Below, one piece after another: positions 1 to 5,726 of a stretch of DNA of 6,599 nucleotides. Each line of letters opens with the position of its first letter. Within the stretch, counting starts at the first letter, position 1. The translations under genes and the position numbers were made by a program. Source of the DNA: Desulfobacterales bacterium (GTDB lineage: Bacteria; Desulfobacterota; Desulfobacteria; Desulfobacterales; UBA5852); contig JAERRP010000065.1 of NCBI GenBank assembly GCA_016735415.1, positions 1 through 6,599 of the forward strand, given 5' to 3'. Below the pieces are notes generated by a model. That model did not search any database. It was not told where the DNA came from and saw only the letters and a list, made by a program, of their open reading frames with translations.

Positions 1-585
1 GCGGTTGTCCGGCCGAAACCCCTTGAACCAATCCCTGATCAGCCACTTGGCCTTGAGGGAGAAAAAGACCATCAGGGGCACCAGGATCAGGTAGATGATG
101 CCCGAGATCAATCCCCGGACCGAGGCCAGGGAAAAGGACACGAGCCGCTGGGCGGAACCCGTGATCTGGGTACTCAGAGAGGCGGTAATCTGGCGGATCT
201 GCTCTTCGGTGATATAGCCGGGATATTTCTCGGGCAGCTGGATCAGCAGGCTCTGGCCCTTGGCGAACATGGCGGGCAGCTGCTGGAGCAGTTGACCCAC
301 CTGGCGGGAGACGAGCGGCAGCAGGATAACGAGCAGGGACAGGAAACTCACCATAAAAAGAATGAAAACGATCAGAACGGCCGCTGGGCGGGGCACCCTG
401 CGTTTTTCCAGGGGGGTGACGAGCCCCTCCAGCAGATAAGCAATGATAATGGCGGCCAGAACCGGTGCCAGCATCTGGCCCAGGAACAAAATCAGGGTAA
501 ACACCAGGATCAGCAGAAACCACAGGATCATGACCTGGGGGTTCGAGAAATAGCGGTTGATCCATTCGCGAATGAGCTGGTTCAT
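1..585 (-). CDS. AI-2E family transporter (PerM/YdgG-like), N-terminal part
   Basis: The minus strand from 585 down to the window edge is open for 195 codons with no stop, so the gene is cut by the window; about 150 C-terminal residues of a typical 350-residue family member are missing. The product is an inner-membrane protein of the AI-2E exporter/PerM permease family. Hydrophobic segments are visible at about residues 18-37 and 39-52, 68-92, and 153-177, with a soluble, Gln-rich stretch between about 95 and 150. This is the family's usual layout: an N-terminal membrane pair, an extramembrane region, then the C-terminal membrane core. The segment around 168-180 (LVPLMVFFSLKAK) resembles the conserved 'vPllafyfLkD' region. 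The ATG at 585 has a weak GGA 9 nt upstream and there is no better upstream start in frame. The gene is divergent from the YheT-like gene. Members have been linked to autoinducer-2 export or to ion/proton antiport; the substrate here cannot be told. Confidence 0.85.
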   Translation of the reverse strand, partial: MNQLIREWINRYFSNPQVMILWFLLILVFTLILFLGQMLAPVLAAIIIAYLLEGLVTPLEKRRVPRPAAVLIVFILFMVSFLSLLVILLPLVSRQVGQLLQQLPAMFAKGQSLLIQLPEKYPGYITEEQIRQITASLSTQITGSAQRLVSFSLASVRGLISGIIYLILVPLMVFFSLKAKWLIRDWFKGFRPDNR

Positions 586-696
586 GAAGGCGGTTCCGTG
601 CCGAAGAGATATGGCCGCATCGCTGGCGGGCGGCCGTTTCCGGGTCCCACCCCGGGCGGGATCGTGAACGTTGCCGGCGTGGGCGCCAACCGATTA

Positions 697-724
697 ATTA
701 CGATTATTCTCAGGTCGCTGTCAA
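697..724 (-). promoter_or_regulatory. Candidate sigma70 promoter for the AI-2E transporter gene
   Basis: On the minus strand a perfect -35 hexamer TTGACA (719-724) is followed after 16 bp by CGTAAT (697-702), which matches four of six bases of the -10 consensus. It would start transcription near 690, about 105 nt before the ATG at 585. The surrounding bases are AT-rich in an otherwise GC-rich gap. It is a pattern match only. A plus-strand TAAAAT at 726-731 could be the -10 of a divergent promoter for the YheT-like gene, but no good -35 pairs with it. Confidence 0.4.
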
Positions 725-855
725 ATAAAATGCGGCTGCGGATTTAGCGGGGATTGTGCCCGGGCAGCGGATGAGATACAAGCGTCAGCGTTGCCGCGGT
801 GTGAGCCCTCCTCCCCTCCCACCGCGATACCAGGATCTGGATCGAAGGAGACCCT

Positions 856-1839
856 TTGCCGGTTATCAACCCTTCCACCTATCAGCCGCCGCCATTGATC
901 GCCAACGGCCACCTGCAAACCATCCTGCCGTCACTTTTCCGGCGGGTGGGCGGCGTGGTCTACCACCGGGAACGTATCGTCACACCGGATGACGACTTTC
1001 TGGACCTGGACTGGTCCCGAAAGCAACAGCCCCGCCTGGTCGTGCTATGCCACGGGCTGGAAGGCAGCACCGCCTAGTCCTACATGAAGGGCATGGTCCG
1101 GGTGTTCAACCGGGCCGGCTGGGACGCGCTGGGCATCAATTTCCGGGGGTGCAGCGGCACCCCCAACCGCCGGCTGCGCTCTTATCACAGCGGCGCCACG
1201 GACGATCTGGCCACCGTGCTGCGGCATGTCCACAAGGGGACGGCTTACGCCGCCATCGGTCTGATCGGTTTCAGCCTGGGCGGCAACCTGGTACTCAAAT
1301 ACCTGGGTGAGCAGGGCCGCGATCTCGGGGCCTCCATCCGCTGGGCCGCCGCGGTGTCGGTGCCCTGCGACCTGAAAGGCAGCGCCGTCGAAATGGCCCG
1401 ACCCGCCAACCGGCTTTACATGCGCCGTTTCATGTGGACCCTGGGCGCCAAAGCCAGGGCCAAGGCCACACGCTTCAACGGCCGCCTGAAAACCGATGAT
1501 TTTCGCGAGCTGCGCACCTTCCGCGAATTTGATGACCGCTTCACGGCACCGGCCCATGGGTTTAGCGACGCCGAAGATTACTGGCGGCAATGCAGTGCCC
1601 GTTTTTTTGTCGATCGGATCCGCATCCCCACCCTCCTGATCAACGCCCGCAACGATCCCTTCCTTTCCTCCGGCTGCTACCCGGTCGCACAGGCCCGCCG
1701 AAGCGCCTGGCTGCACCTGGAAATGCCTTCTACCGGCGGCCATGTCGGATTTATGCCGCAACACCTGGACCGGGATTTCTGGCATGAACGCCGTATTCTG
1801 GATTTCGCCGGGTCCTCGGGTTTCCGCTACGGCTTATAG
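856..1839 (+). pseudogene. yheT: YheT-family alpha/beta hydrolase interrupted by one in-frame TAG
   Basis: This is a single reading frame of 327 codons plus stop, close to the roughly 340 residues of E. coli YheT, broken only by TAG at 1075-1077 (codon 74). YheT/ABHD-type proteins are predicted serine hydrolases of unknown physiological substrate. Family landmarks lie on both sides of the stop: NGHLQTI at 17-23 and HGLEGS at 66-71 before it; FRGCSG and YHSG after it; nucleophile elbow GFSLGG with Ser140; a REFDD motif; the DPF motif with Asp267; and GGHVGF with His296. The catalytic triad is therefore complete but lies entirely after the amber codon. The start is TTG at 856, chosen for the GGAG at 847-850 and the family-like N-terminus. 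No good ribosome site precedes the ATG at 1084, so independent translation of the second part is unlikely. The stop falls where E. coli YheT has Ser (GLEGSLNSPY). It may be a recent nonsense mutation, a sequence error, or a recoded codon. The family assignment is firm; the status of the gene is open. Confidence 0.82.
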
Positions 1840-1929
1840 CGCTTGACTGCGAATGGATAAATTGGGATGGATAGCGCGTCAGGGTTCATCCACAGCGGGG
1901 TTTTCACAGCACGGCGGTTGGATTTGATG

Positions 1930-1958
1930 TTGCGACCAAGGGTGCTTATTTGTAAAAG
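1930..1958 (+). promoter_or_regulatory. Candidate sigma70 promoter upstream of the Cys-rich gene
   Basis: TTGCGA (1930-1935) and TAAAAG (1953-1958) are spaced by 17 bp and each matches four of six consensus bases. Transcription would begin near 1965 and give a leader of about 50 nt before the ATG at 2017. It would be the natural promoter for the small Cys-rich gene and dpaL, after the 177-bp gap that separates them from the YheT-like gene. I see no clear intrinsic terminator in that gap. This is a consensus match only. Confidence 0.38.
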
Positions 1959-2016
1959 AAGACTCGGTTTGAGGGCCTCGACCGAAATAAACCCGTTTCC
2001 TCGAAAGTGAGGATCC

Positions 2017-2382
2017 ATGCCCCAGAAAGTTAACTGGAAAGTCAGCGACGATTTCGCATTGTTCTGCTCCGAAATCATGGAGGTCTACCCGGAGGCCATC
2101 GGGGTGGCCTACAAGGGCCTGGACTGCGGCTGTGCCCTGTTGTGCGGCGTGTCGGTCGGGTCGCAACCCCTGGGCCCGTTGCGTTATCTGTCGGGACAAC
2201 CCAAACCGGCCAACCAGCGGCGGCCCATCTGCCTGAAGTGCAAGCTCGACGACGGCCTCCGTGGCCGCGTTGTACGCGAAGGGATATTCTGGCCGGGGAC
2301 GGTCAGTGAACGCCCGGATATTGAATTGCGCAACCTGATTGGTCGAAGTGTATTCGGCCCCCATTACAGGGAAGAATCCTGA
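2017..2382 (+). CDS. Small cysteine-rich protein of unknown function
   Basis: This is a 121-residue soluble protein with no signal peptide or membrane segment. I do not recognise a named family. The ATG has GAGG at 2009-2012 with a 4-nt gap, a short but usable ribosome site. It has six cysteines: C18, a tight CxCxxxC cluster (C37, C39, C43, inside DCGCALLCG), and a CxxC pair (C72, C75, in CLKC). The paired motifs look like a zinc or iron-sulfur site, which is inference. Other notable segments are REGIFWPG at 87-94, a possible conserved core, and IGRSVFGP near the C-terminus. A longer minus-strand frame covers the same DNA, but the plus frame has the better ribosome site and the reverse product is compositionally unlike a protein family. 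The stop lies 35 bp before the dpaL ATG on the same strand, so the two are probably co-transcribed. Existence of the gene is likely; its function is unknown. Confidence 0.68.
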   Translation: MPQKVNWKVSDDFALFCSEIMEVYPEAIGVAYKGLDCGCALLCGVSVGSQPLGPLRYLSGQPKPANQRRPICLKCKLDDGLRGRVVREGIFWPGTVSERPDIELRNLIGRSVFGPHYREES

Positions 2383-2417
2383 TTTCACCATCAGACCCAA
2401 ATCTCAACCCGCCGCGC

Positions 2418-3686
2418 ATGGAATCGCCCGCGCATTGTCGACAAAAAGAGCCGGCCATAACGGAAATCCCGGAATTTGCATGCCGGTATCTGGTCGGAAC
2501 ACCCCGGGGCGATTATATTCCCGGGCAATTTTCGGAATATACCGCCCGGAAGGTGCGGCAGTTTCACCGCCAGCTTCCGGACTACCGCCCCACCCATCTC
2601 GTCCGTCTGAACCGGCTGGCCCGTTCGTGGGGAATCGGCGAGATCCTGGTCAAGGACGAATCAACGCGCTTTGGTCTCCGCGCCTTCAAGGTCCTGGGCG
2701 GCAGCTATGCCGTGGCGCGGCTGGTGTGCGAAAAACTCAGGGTGGCCATTGAAAATATCGATTACAATGACCTGGTGAGCGCAGCGGTGCGGCAGCGCAT
2801 CGGCCGGATAACATTGACGACGGCCACCGATGGGAATCATGGGCGGGGGGTGGCCTGGGCGGCGCAACAGTTTAAACAGCCGGCTGTCATCTATATGCCC
2901 AGGGGTTCGGCCGGCGCGCGGGTGGAAAGCATTCGTGCCCACGGCGCCACGGACGAAGTGACCGATCTGAATTATGACGATACGGTGCGCCTGGCCTGGC
3001 GCCGGGCGCAGGCAAACGGCTGGCAGGTCATTCAGGATACCGCCCGGGAAGGCTATACCGCGATTCCGCGCTGGATCATGCAGGGCTACCTGACGCTGTG
3101 TGCCGAAGCGGTGGACCAGATGTCGCACGAGGGACTTCGCCCGACCCATGTCTTTATCCAGGCCGGAGTGGGCGCATTCGCCGGCGCGATGGTCGGCTAT
3201 CTGGTCAACCGCTATCACGACAACCCGCCCCGATTCATCATCATGGAACCGAATAAGGCCGCCTGCATTTTAGCTTCGGCCGCCGCCGCAGACGGCCGCC
3301 CCCATGCCGTCACGGGAAATCTGGAGACCATCATGGTCGGTCTGGCCTGCGGCGAGCCCAACCCCGCGGCCTGGGAAATTCTACGGGACTTTGCCAGTGG
3401 CTACATCAGTTGCGGCAACTTCGTGGCGGCCAACGGCATCCGTATCCTGGCCAATCCCCTGGAAGGCGACAATGCGGTGGAAGCCGGGGAATCCGGTGCG
3501 GTGGGCATCGGCCTGCTGGATCTGTTGGCCAACACCCCCGCGTTTGTGGGGTTGAAACGCGAACTGGCAATCGGCCCTGATGCCACCCTGCTGTTTTTTA
3601 ACACCGAAGGGGCCACCGATCCCGCCAATTACCGTGAAATCCTCTGGCACGGCAAATATTCACATGGCCCGGTCACCCGCTTCTGA
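2418..3686 (+). CDS. dpaL: Diaminopropionate ammonia-lyase (PLP-dependent)
   Basis: This 422-residue protein aligns along its length with E. coli YgeX/DpaL (398 residues), a cytosolic fold-type II PLP enzyme that converts 2,3-diaminopropionate to pyruvate and two ammonia. By recall of the E. coli enzyme, the key residues are all present: the PLP lysine in FGLRAFK (K91; E. coli K77), the catalytic Asp in TTATDGNHGRGVAW (D138; E. coli D120), the second acidic residue in QDTAREGY (D207; E. coli D189), and the glycine loop QAGVGAFAGA (248-257) that holds the cofactor phosphate. LACGEPNP (309-316), ESGAVGIG (358-365) and the terminal STEG-like NTEGATD are also family signatures. The ATG at 2418 has no clear ribosome site, and the first 20 or so residues are not conserved. 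A non-AUG start (for example ATT at 2382, behind AGGGAAG) or coupling to the Cys-rich gene just upstream is possible. The ygeW and ygeY partners seen beside ygeX in E. coli are not in the window. Family assignment is strong; the physiological substrate is inferred. Confidence 0.93.
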   Translation: MESPAHCRQKEPAITEIPEFACRYLVGTPRGDYIPGQFSEYTARKVRQFHRQLPDYRPTHLVRLNRLARSWGIGEILVKDESTRFGLRAFKVLGGSYAVARLVCEKLRVAIENIDYNDLVSAAVRQRIGRITLTTATDGNHGRGVAWAAQQFKQPAVIYMPRGSAGARVESIRAHGATDEVTDLNYDDTVRLAWRRAQANGWQVIQDTAREGYTAIPRWIMQGYLTLCAEAVDQMSHEGLRPTHVFIQAGVGAFAGAMVGYLVNRYHDNPPRFIIMEPNKAACILASAAAADGRPHAVTGNLETIMVGLACGEPNPAAWEILRDFASGYISCGNFVAANGIRILANPLEGDNAVEAGESGAVGIGLLDLLANTPAFVGLKRELAIGPDATLLFFNTEGATDPANYREILWHGKYSHGPVTRF

Positions 3687-3882
3687 GCTGTTTTCCGGGA
3701 AAGATAAACAGGGACGAGATCGCCGGGCCATGCGTTCCTTTTTCGCCGCCCCTCCGGTTCCTTCAGAAAGTAAAACAAGCTCTTCAACCATGACTTTCAT
3801 CTGATCGGCCCCTTCCCGAAGACTGGAGATCGCCCGGTTCAGGGGGCCCCTCCCTTTTGACGGCGGTGGATTTCAACTCGGT

Positions 3883-3911
3883 TTGACAAAAACAGCGAGA
3901 TAGGCTTTTAT
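3883..3911 (+). promoter_or_regulatory. Sigma70-like promoter of the GntR-family gene
   Basis: A perfect TTGACA (3883-3888) is followed after exactly 17 bp by TTTTAT (3906-3911), four of six bases of the -10 consensus. Transcription would begin near 3918 and leave a leader of about 150 nt before the preferred ATG at 4067. The first FCD-type palindrome (3911-3923) covers the end of the -10 element and the predicted start point, which fits a repressible promoter. This is a sequence match only. Confidence 0.55.
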
Positions 3912-3923
3912 TGGCCGTACCAA
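3911..3923. promoter_or_regulatory. Candidate FadR/PdhR-type operator, site 1
   Basis: TTGGCCGTACCAA is a 13-bp element that matches the TTGGTnnnACCAA consensus of FadR-subfamily GntR regulators such as PdhR at nine of ten defined positions; the fifth base is C instead of T. It lies over the -10 element and predicted start point of the promoter upstream of a gene for just this regulator class, which fits autorepression. Binding by this protein is inferred. Confidence 0.5.
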
Positions 3924-4041
3924 AAGAGCGGTATTGATGCTTTAATTCCAAAGCAATGTATGCGGTTTTCTATTGAATATCTATTTAAATTAGGATGTTG
4001 AAGTCTTACAGGCTTATCCGAATGCGCCGGAACGCATCGAT

Positions 4042-4054
4042 TAGGTCGGACCAA
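4042..4054. promoter_or_regulatory. Candidate FadR/PdhR-type operator, site 2
   Basis: TAGGTCGGACCAA matches the TTGGTnnnACCAA consensus at nine of ten defined positions (A for T at the second). The core GGTC-G-GACC is a perfect palindrome. It lies just before the ribosome site (AAGGG, 4055-4059) of the regulator gene, and its centre is 131 bp from that of site 1. Two sites of one type around the promoter and leader could allow looping or a transcriptional roadblock. This is inferred from pattern. Confidence 0.5.
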
Positions 4055-4066
4055 AAGGGTCGATAC

Positions 4067-4912
4067 ATGGATGTATCCCGTAACGAGTCGCTTTTCAGGC
4101 CCGCTAAAATCGGCCGGGCCAGTGAAGACGTGGCCCTGCAGATCGAGGCGGCCATCATCAACGGTCAGGTCCCGATGGGTGAGCGCCTGCCGAGTGAACG
4201 CAACCTGCAGACGTTGTTTCACACCAGCCGGGGCGTCATCCGGGAGGCGCTGCGTGCGCTCAAGGAAAAGGGACTGATCGAGATCAAAAAAGGAGCCCGT
4301 GGCGGGGCCTCCGTCAAGAACGTGGAATTGACCAACGCCAGCGAGCCCCTGGCACTTTTCCTGAAGCAACAGAAAATCCCGGCCGAATTCCTGATCGAAT
4401 TCCGTGAATCGATCGATCGCACCATCACCCTGCTCGCGATCTCAAGAGGAGGCGATGAAGCTAAGCAGGCGCTTCTGGAAAAAGCCGACTTTTTCCTGAA
4501 GCTGACCAGTGAGCCCGAGCTCGACATGGCAAAAATTGTCGAAATCGACCGGGAATTGAACATTGCGCTGGTCAAGATGACCGGCAACCCCATGTTCGAA
4601 ATGATCATGCGCACAATACAGATCGGATTCAGCTCACAGGACCGGGTGCTTTACGAGGACACCCAATACCGTCCGGAGACGGCCGCCAACTGGCGGGAAA
4701 CAGCACGGCAGATCGCGGCCAACGAAACCCTCCTCGCGCTTTCGTGCATTACTCACCACTATCGCATGCTGCAATGCTGCCTGGCGCGAAAACACGCCCG
4801 GGGATGCGGTCCACCGGATGGTACCACGATGACAGCGGCCGCACCGGCATCCGGCACCCCGGCGTCACAGGCTTCCTTTCCTGAAAATTTCGAAACCGAT
4901 GCAGAACAATGA
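4067..4912 (+). CDS. GntR-family transcriptional regulator, FCD (FadR) subfamily
   Basis: This is a 281-residue DNA-binding regulator. The N-terminal winged helix-turn-helix spans about residues 12-84, with the family hallmark GERLPSERNLQ (38-48), recognition region TSRGVIREALRALKEKGLIE (53-72) and a Gly-rich wing. An all-helical FCD ligand-binding domain follows (about 105-240), with EFRESID at 111-117 and the D-x6-L-x7-N segment around 161-174 ending in TGNP. Of the usual FCD metal ligands, Asp161 and a C-terminal His (230 or 231) are present, but Asn165 and Trp209 sit where His is usual. After about residue 240 there is a roughly 40-residue Ala/Pro/Thr/Ser-rich tail with no family counterpart. 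The frame is open from 3995, but ATG 4067 is preferred: it has AAGGG 7 nt upstream, gives a family-like N-terminus and leaves site 2 outside the gene, whereas ATG 3995 has only an AGG directly abutting it. It probably represses itself and may control the livG operon 94 bp downstream. The effector is unknown. Confidence 0.88.
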   Translation: MDVSRNESLFRPAKIGRASEDVALQIEAAIINGQVPMGERLPSERNLQTLFHTSRGVIREALRALKEKGLIEIKKGARGGASVKNVELTNASEPLALFLKQQKIPAEFLIEFRESIDRTITLLAISRGGDEAKQALLEKADFFLKLTSEPELDMAKIVEIDRELNIALVKMTGNPMFEMIMRTIQIGFSSQDRVLYEDTQYRPETAANWRETARQIAANETLLALSCITHHYRMLQCCLARKHARGCGPPDGTTMTAAAPASGTPASQASFPENFETDAEQ

Positions 4913-4927
4913 GCCCCGTGCGGCGCA

Positions 4928-4942
4928 GGCCCGTGAGGGGCC
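4928..4942 (+). other. Short GC hairpin between the regulator and livG
   Basis: GGCCC, a 5-nt loop, then GGGCC form a perfect 5-bp GC stem 15 nt after the regulator's stop codon. No T-run follows, so it is not a standard intrinsic terminator. It could protect or attenuate a gntR-liv transcript, or mean nothing. No separate promoter is evident in the 94-bp gap. Confidence 0.25.
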
Positions 4943-5006
4943 GCGTCCCTGCCGTCGAAGCGGTTTCGGCGGAAGGATCCTGGGCTGAAAAAAAAAGGTA
5001 TGGTGG

Positions 5007-5726
5007 ATGTTAACGTTATCCAAGGTCACCAAAAAATTTGGGGAACTGGTAGCCGTCAACGACCTCGGCTTTACGGTCGAAAAAGGCCAGATATTCGGCA
5101 TCGCCGGACCCAACGGTGCCGGCAAATCGACCGTTTACAACCTGATCACCGGGTTTTACCCCTACCAGGGCCGCGTCATGTTCGACGGGCGGGACATCTC
5201 CGGACTCCCCCCGCATCGCATTGCCCGGATCGGCATCGCCAGGACCTTTCAGGTCCCCCGGTCGTTTCCCAGCATGACGGTTGAAGAAAACGTTGCCGTC
5301 GGCGGCCGGTTCGGACATTCGGGACGCTTCGATCCGTCCTTCGTGGATGACATCATCCGCTTCGTGGATCTGGAAGCGCAACGCCGTTGGCCCGCCGGCC
5401 GGCTCAATCTGCTGGACCAGAAAGAGTTGATGATGGCCGCCGCCCTGGCGACCCGCCCCAGGCTGCTGATGCTCGATGAACCCATGGCAGGATCCAATAC
5501 CGCCGAAATCCGAAAACTGATGGATCTTATCCGCAGCATCAACCAGGATCTTGGCATCACCATCATCATCATCGAGCATTTCATGAAAGTACTGACGGAG
5601 CTGACCGAAAAACTGCTGATCATCGAATCCGGCACGGCGATCGCCTTCGGCGACCCGGAAGCCGTAACCAGCGATCCAAGGGTCTGCGAAGTCTACCTGG
5701 GGAAGACATATGCTGAAAGTCATTGA
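5007..5726 (+). CDS. livG: LivG-like ABC transporter ATP-binding protein (HAAT family)
   Basis: This 239-residue cytoplasmic ATPase belongs to an importer of the branched-chain amino acid/hydrophobic amino acid (HAAT) type. It has Walker A GPNGAGKST (34-42), Q-loop ARTFQ with Gln82, Walker B RLLMLDEP (152-159) and switch His191 in IIIEHFM. The C-terminal GDPEAVTSDPRVCEVYLG (215-232) is the tail typical of LivG-class subunits. The signature region is unusual: where LSGGQ or LPYGxQ is expected it reads LNLLDQKELMMAAAL (133-147), with no Gly-Gly and without the usual LEIARAL. The D-loop is also atypical (AGSNTAE). The ATG at 5007 is preceded by a run of nine A and AAGG (4995-4998), 8 nt away; an out-of-frame ATG at 5000 is ignored. 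It overlaps the next ATPase gene by 17 nt, so the two are translationally coupled. The substrate cannot be read from an ATPase; amino acids are the family default, but HAAT systems also carry urea, amides and aromatic acids. Confidence 0.92.
   Translation: MLTLSKVTKKFGELVAVNDLGFTVEKGQIFGIAGPNGAGKSTVYNLITGFYPYQGRVMFDGRDISGLPPHRIARIGIARTFQVPRSFPSMTVEENVAVGGRFGHSGRFDPSFVDDIIRFVDLEAQRRWPAGRLNLLDQKELMMAAALATRPRLLMLDEPMAGSNTAEIRKLMDLIRSINQDLGITIIIIEHFMKVLTELTEKLLIIESGTAIAFGDPEAVTSDPRVCEVYLGKTYAESH

Larger units (their letters stand above)
3687..4066. other. Intergenic gap: no gene seen; regulatory right half
   Basis: No frame here has a convincing start, ribosome site and family resemblance. The left half (about 3687-3880) is GC-rich and holds nothing I can name; no clear intrinsic terminator follows dpaL, since the inverted repeats there lack a T-run. 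The right half is AT-rich and carries a TTGACA promoter, two operator-like palindromes and a small dyad at 3938-3955 (TGCTTT, 6-nt loop, AAAGCA). It reads as the long leader of the downstream GntR-family gene. Confidence 0.6.

Noticed and set aside
292..747. A 151-codon plus-strand frame opposite the membrane protein
   Set aside because: It lies mostly opposite the clear AI-2E-family reading frame, its product is Gln/Asn/His/Gly-rich with no family resemblance, and it runs into the divergent intergenic region.
1045..1785. A long minus-strand frame opposite the YheT-like gene
   Set aside because: The plus strand encodes unmistakable YheT motifs across the same bases; the reverse product is a Gly/Ala/Val/Pro shadow typical of GC-rich DNA.
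1843..1871. TTGACT followed 17 bp later by GATGGA as a promoter just after the YheT-like gene
   Set aside because: The -10 hexamer is a poor match; the TTGCGA/TAAAAG pair at 1930-1958 is better spaced and closer to the next gene.
1879..2400. A 173-codon minus-strand frame, longer than the Cys-rich gene on the plus strand
   Set aside because: No good ribosome site and no recognisable motif. The plus frame has GAGG before its ATG, ordered cysteine motifs and a fitting place before dpaL.
3796..3857. GGCCCC and GGGGCC inverted repeat after dpaL as a terminator
   Set aside because: The loop is about 30 nt and no T-run follows at the right distance; probably incidental in GC-rich DNA.
3690..3860. 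A short minus-strand frame containing REGADQMKVMVEELVLLSEG, which looks like a helical protein remnant
   Set aside because: An in-frame stop lies just upstream, there is no clear start or ribosome site, and it runs into the 3' end of dpaL on the opposite strand; too little to call a gene or remnant.
3995..4066. A 24-residue N-terminal extension of the GntR regulator from ATG 3995
   Set aside because: The only purines before that ATG (AGG) abut it directly, the extension is basic and unlike the family, and it would place the site 2 palindrome and the AAGGG ribosome site inside the coding region.
4720..4833. Possible frameshift near the end of the regulator, because another frame reads RENTPGDAVHRMV
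   Set aside because: The spacing between the Trp209 position and the C-terminal His in the main frame already fits the FCD fold, so the frame is intact there and the other frame's resemblance is probably chance.
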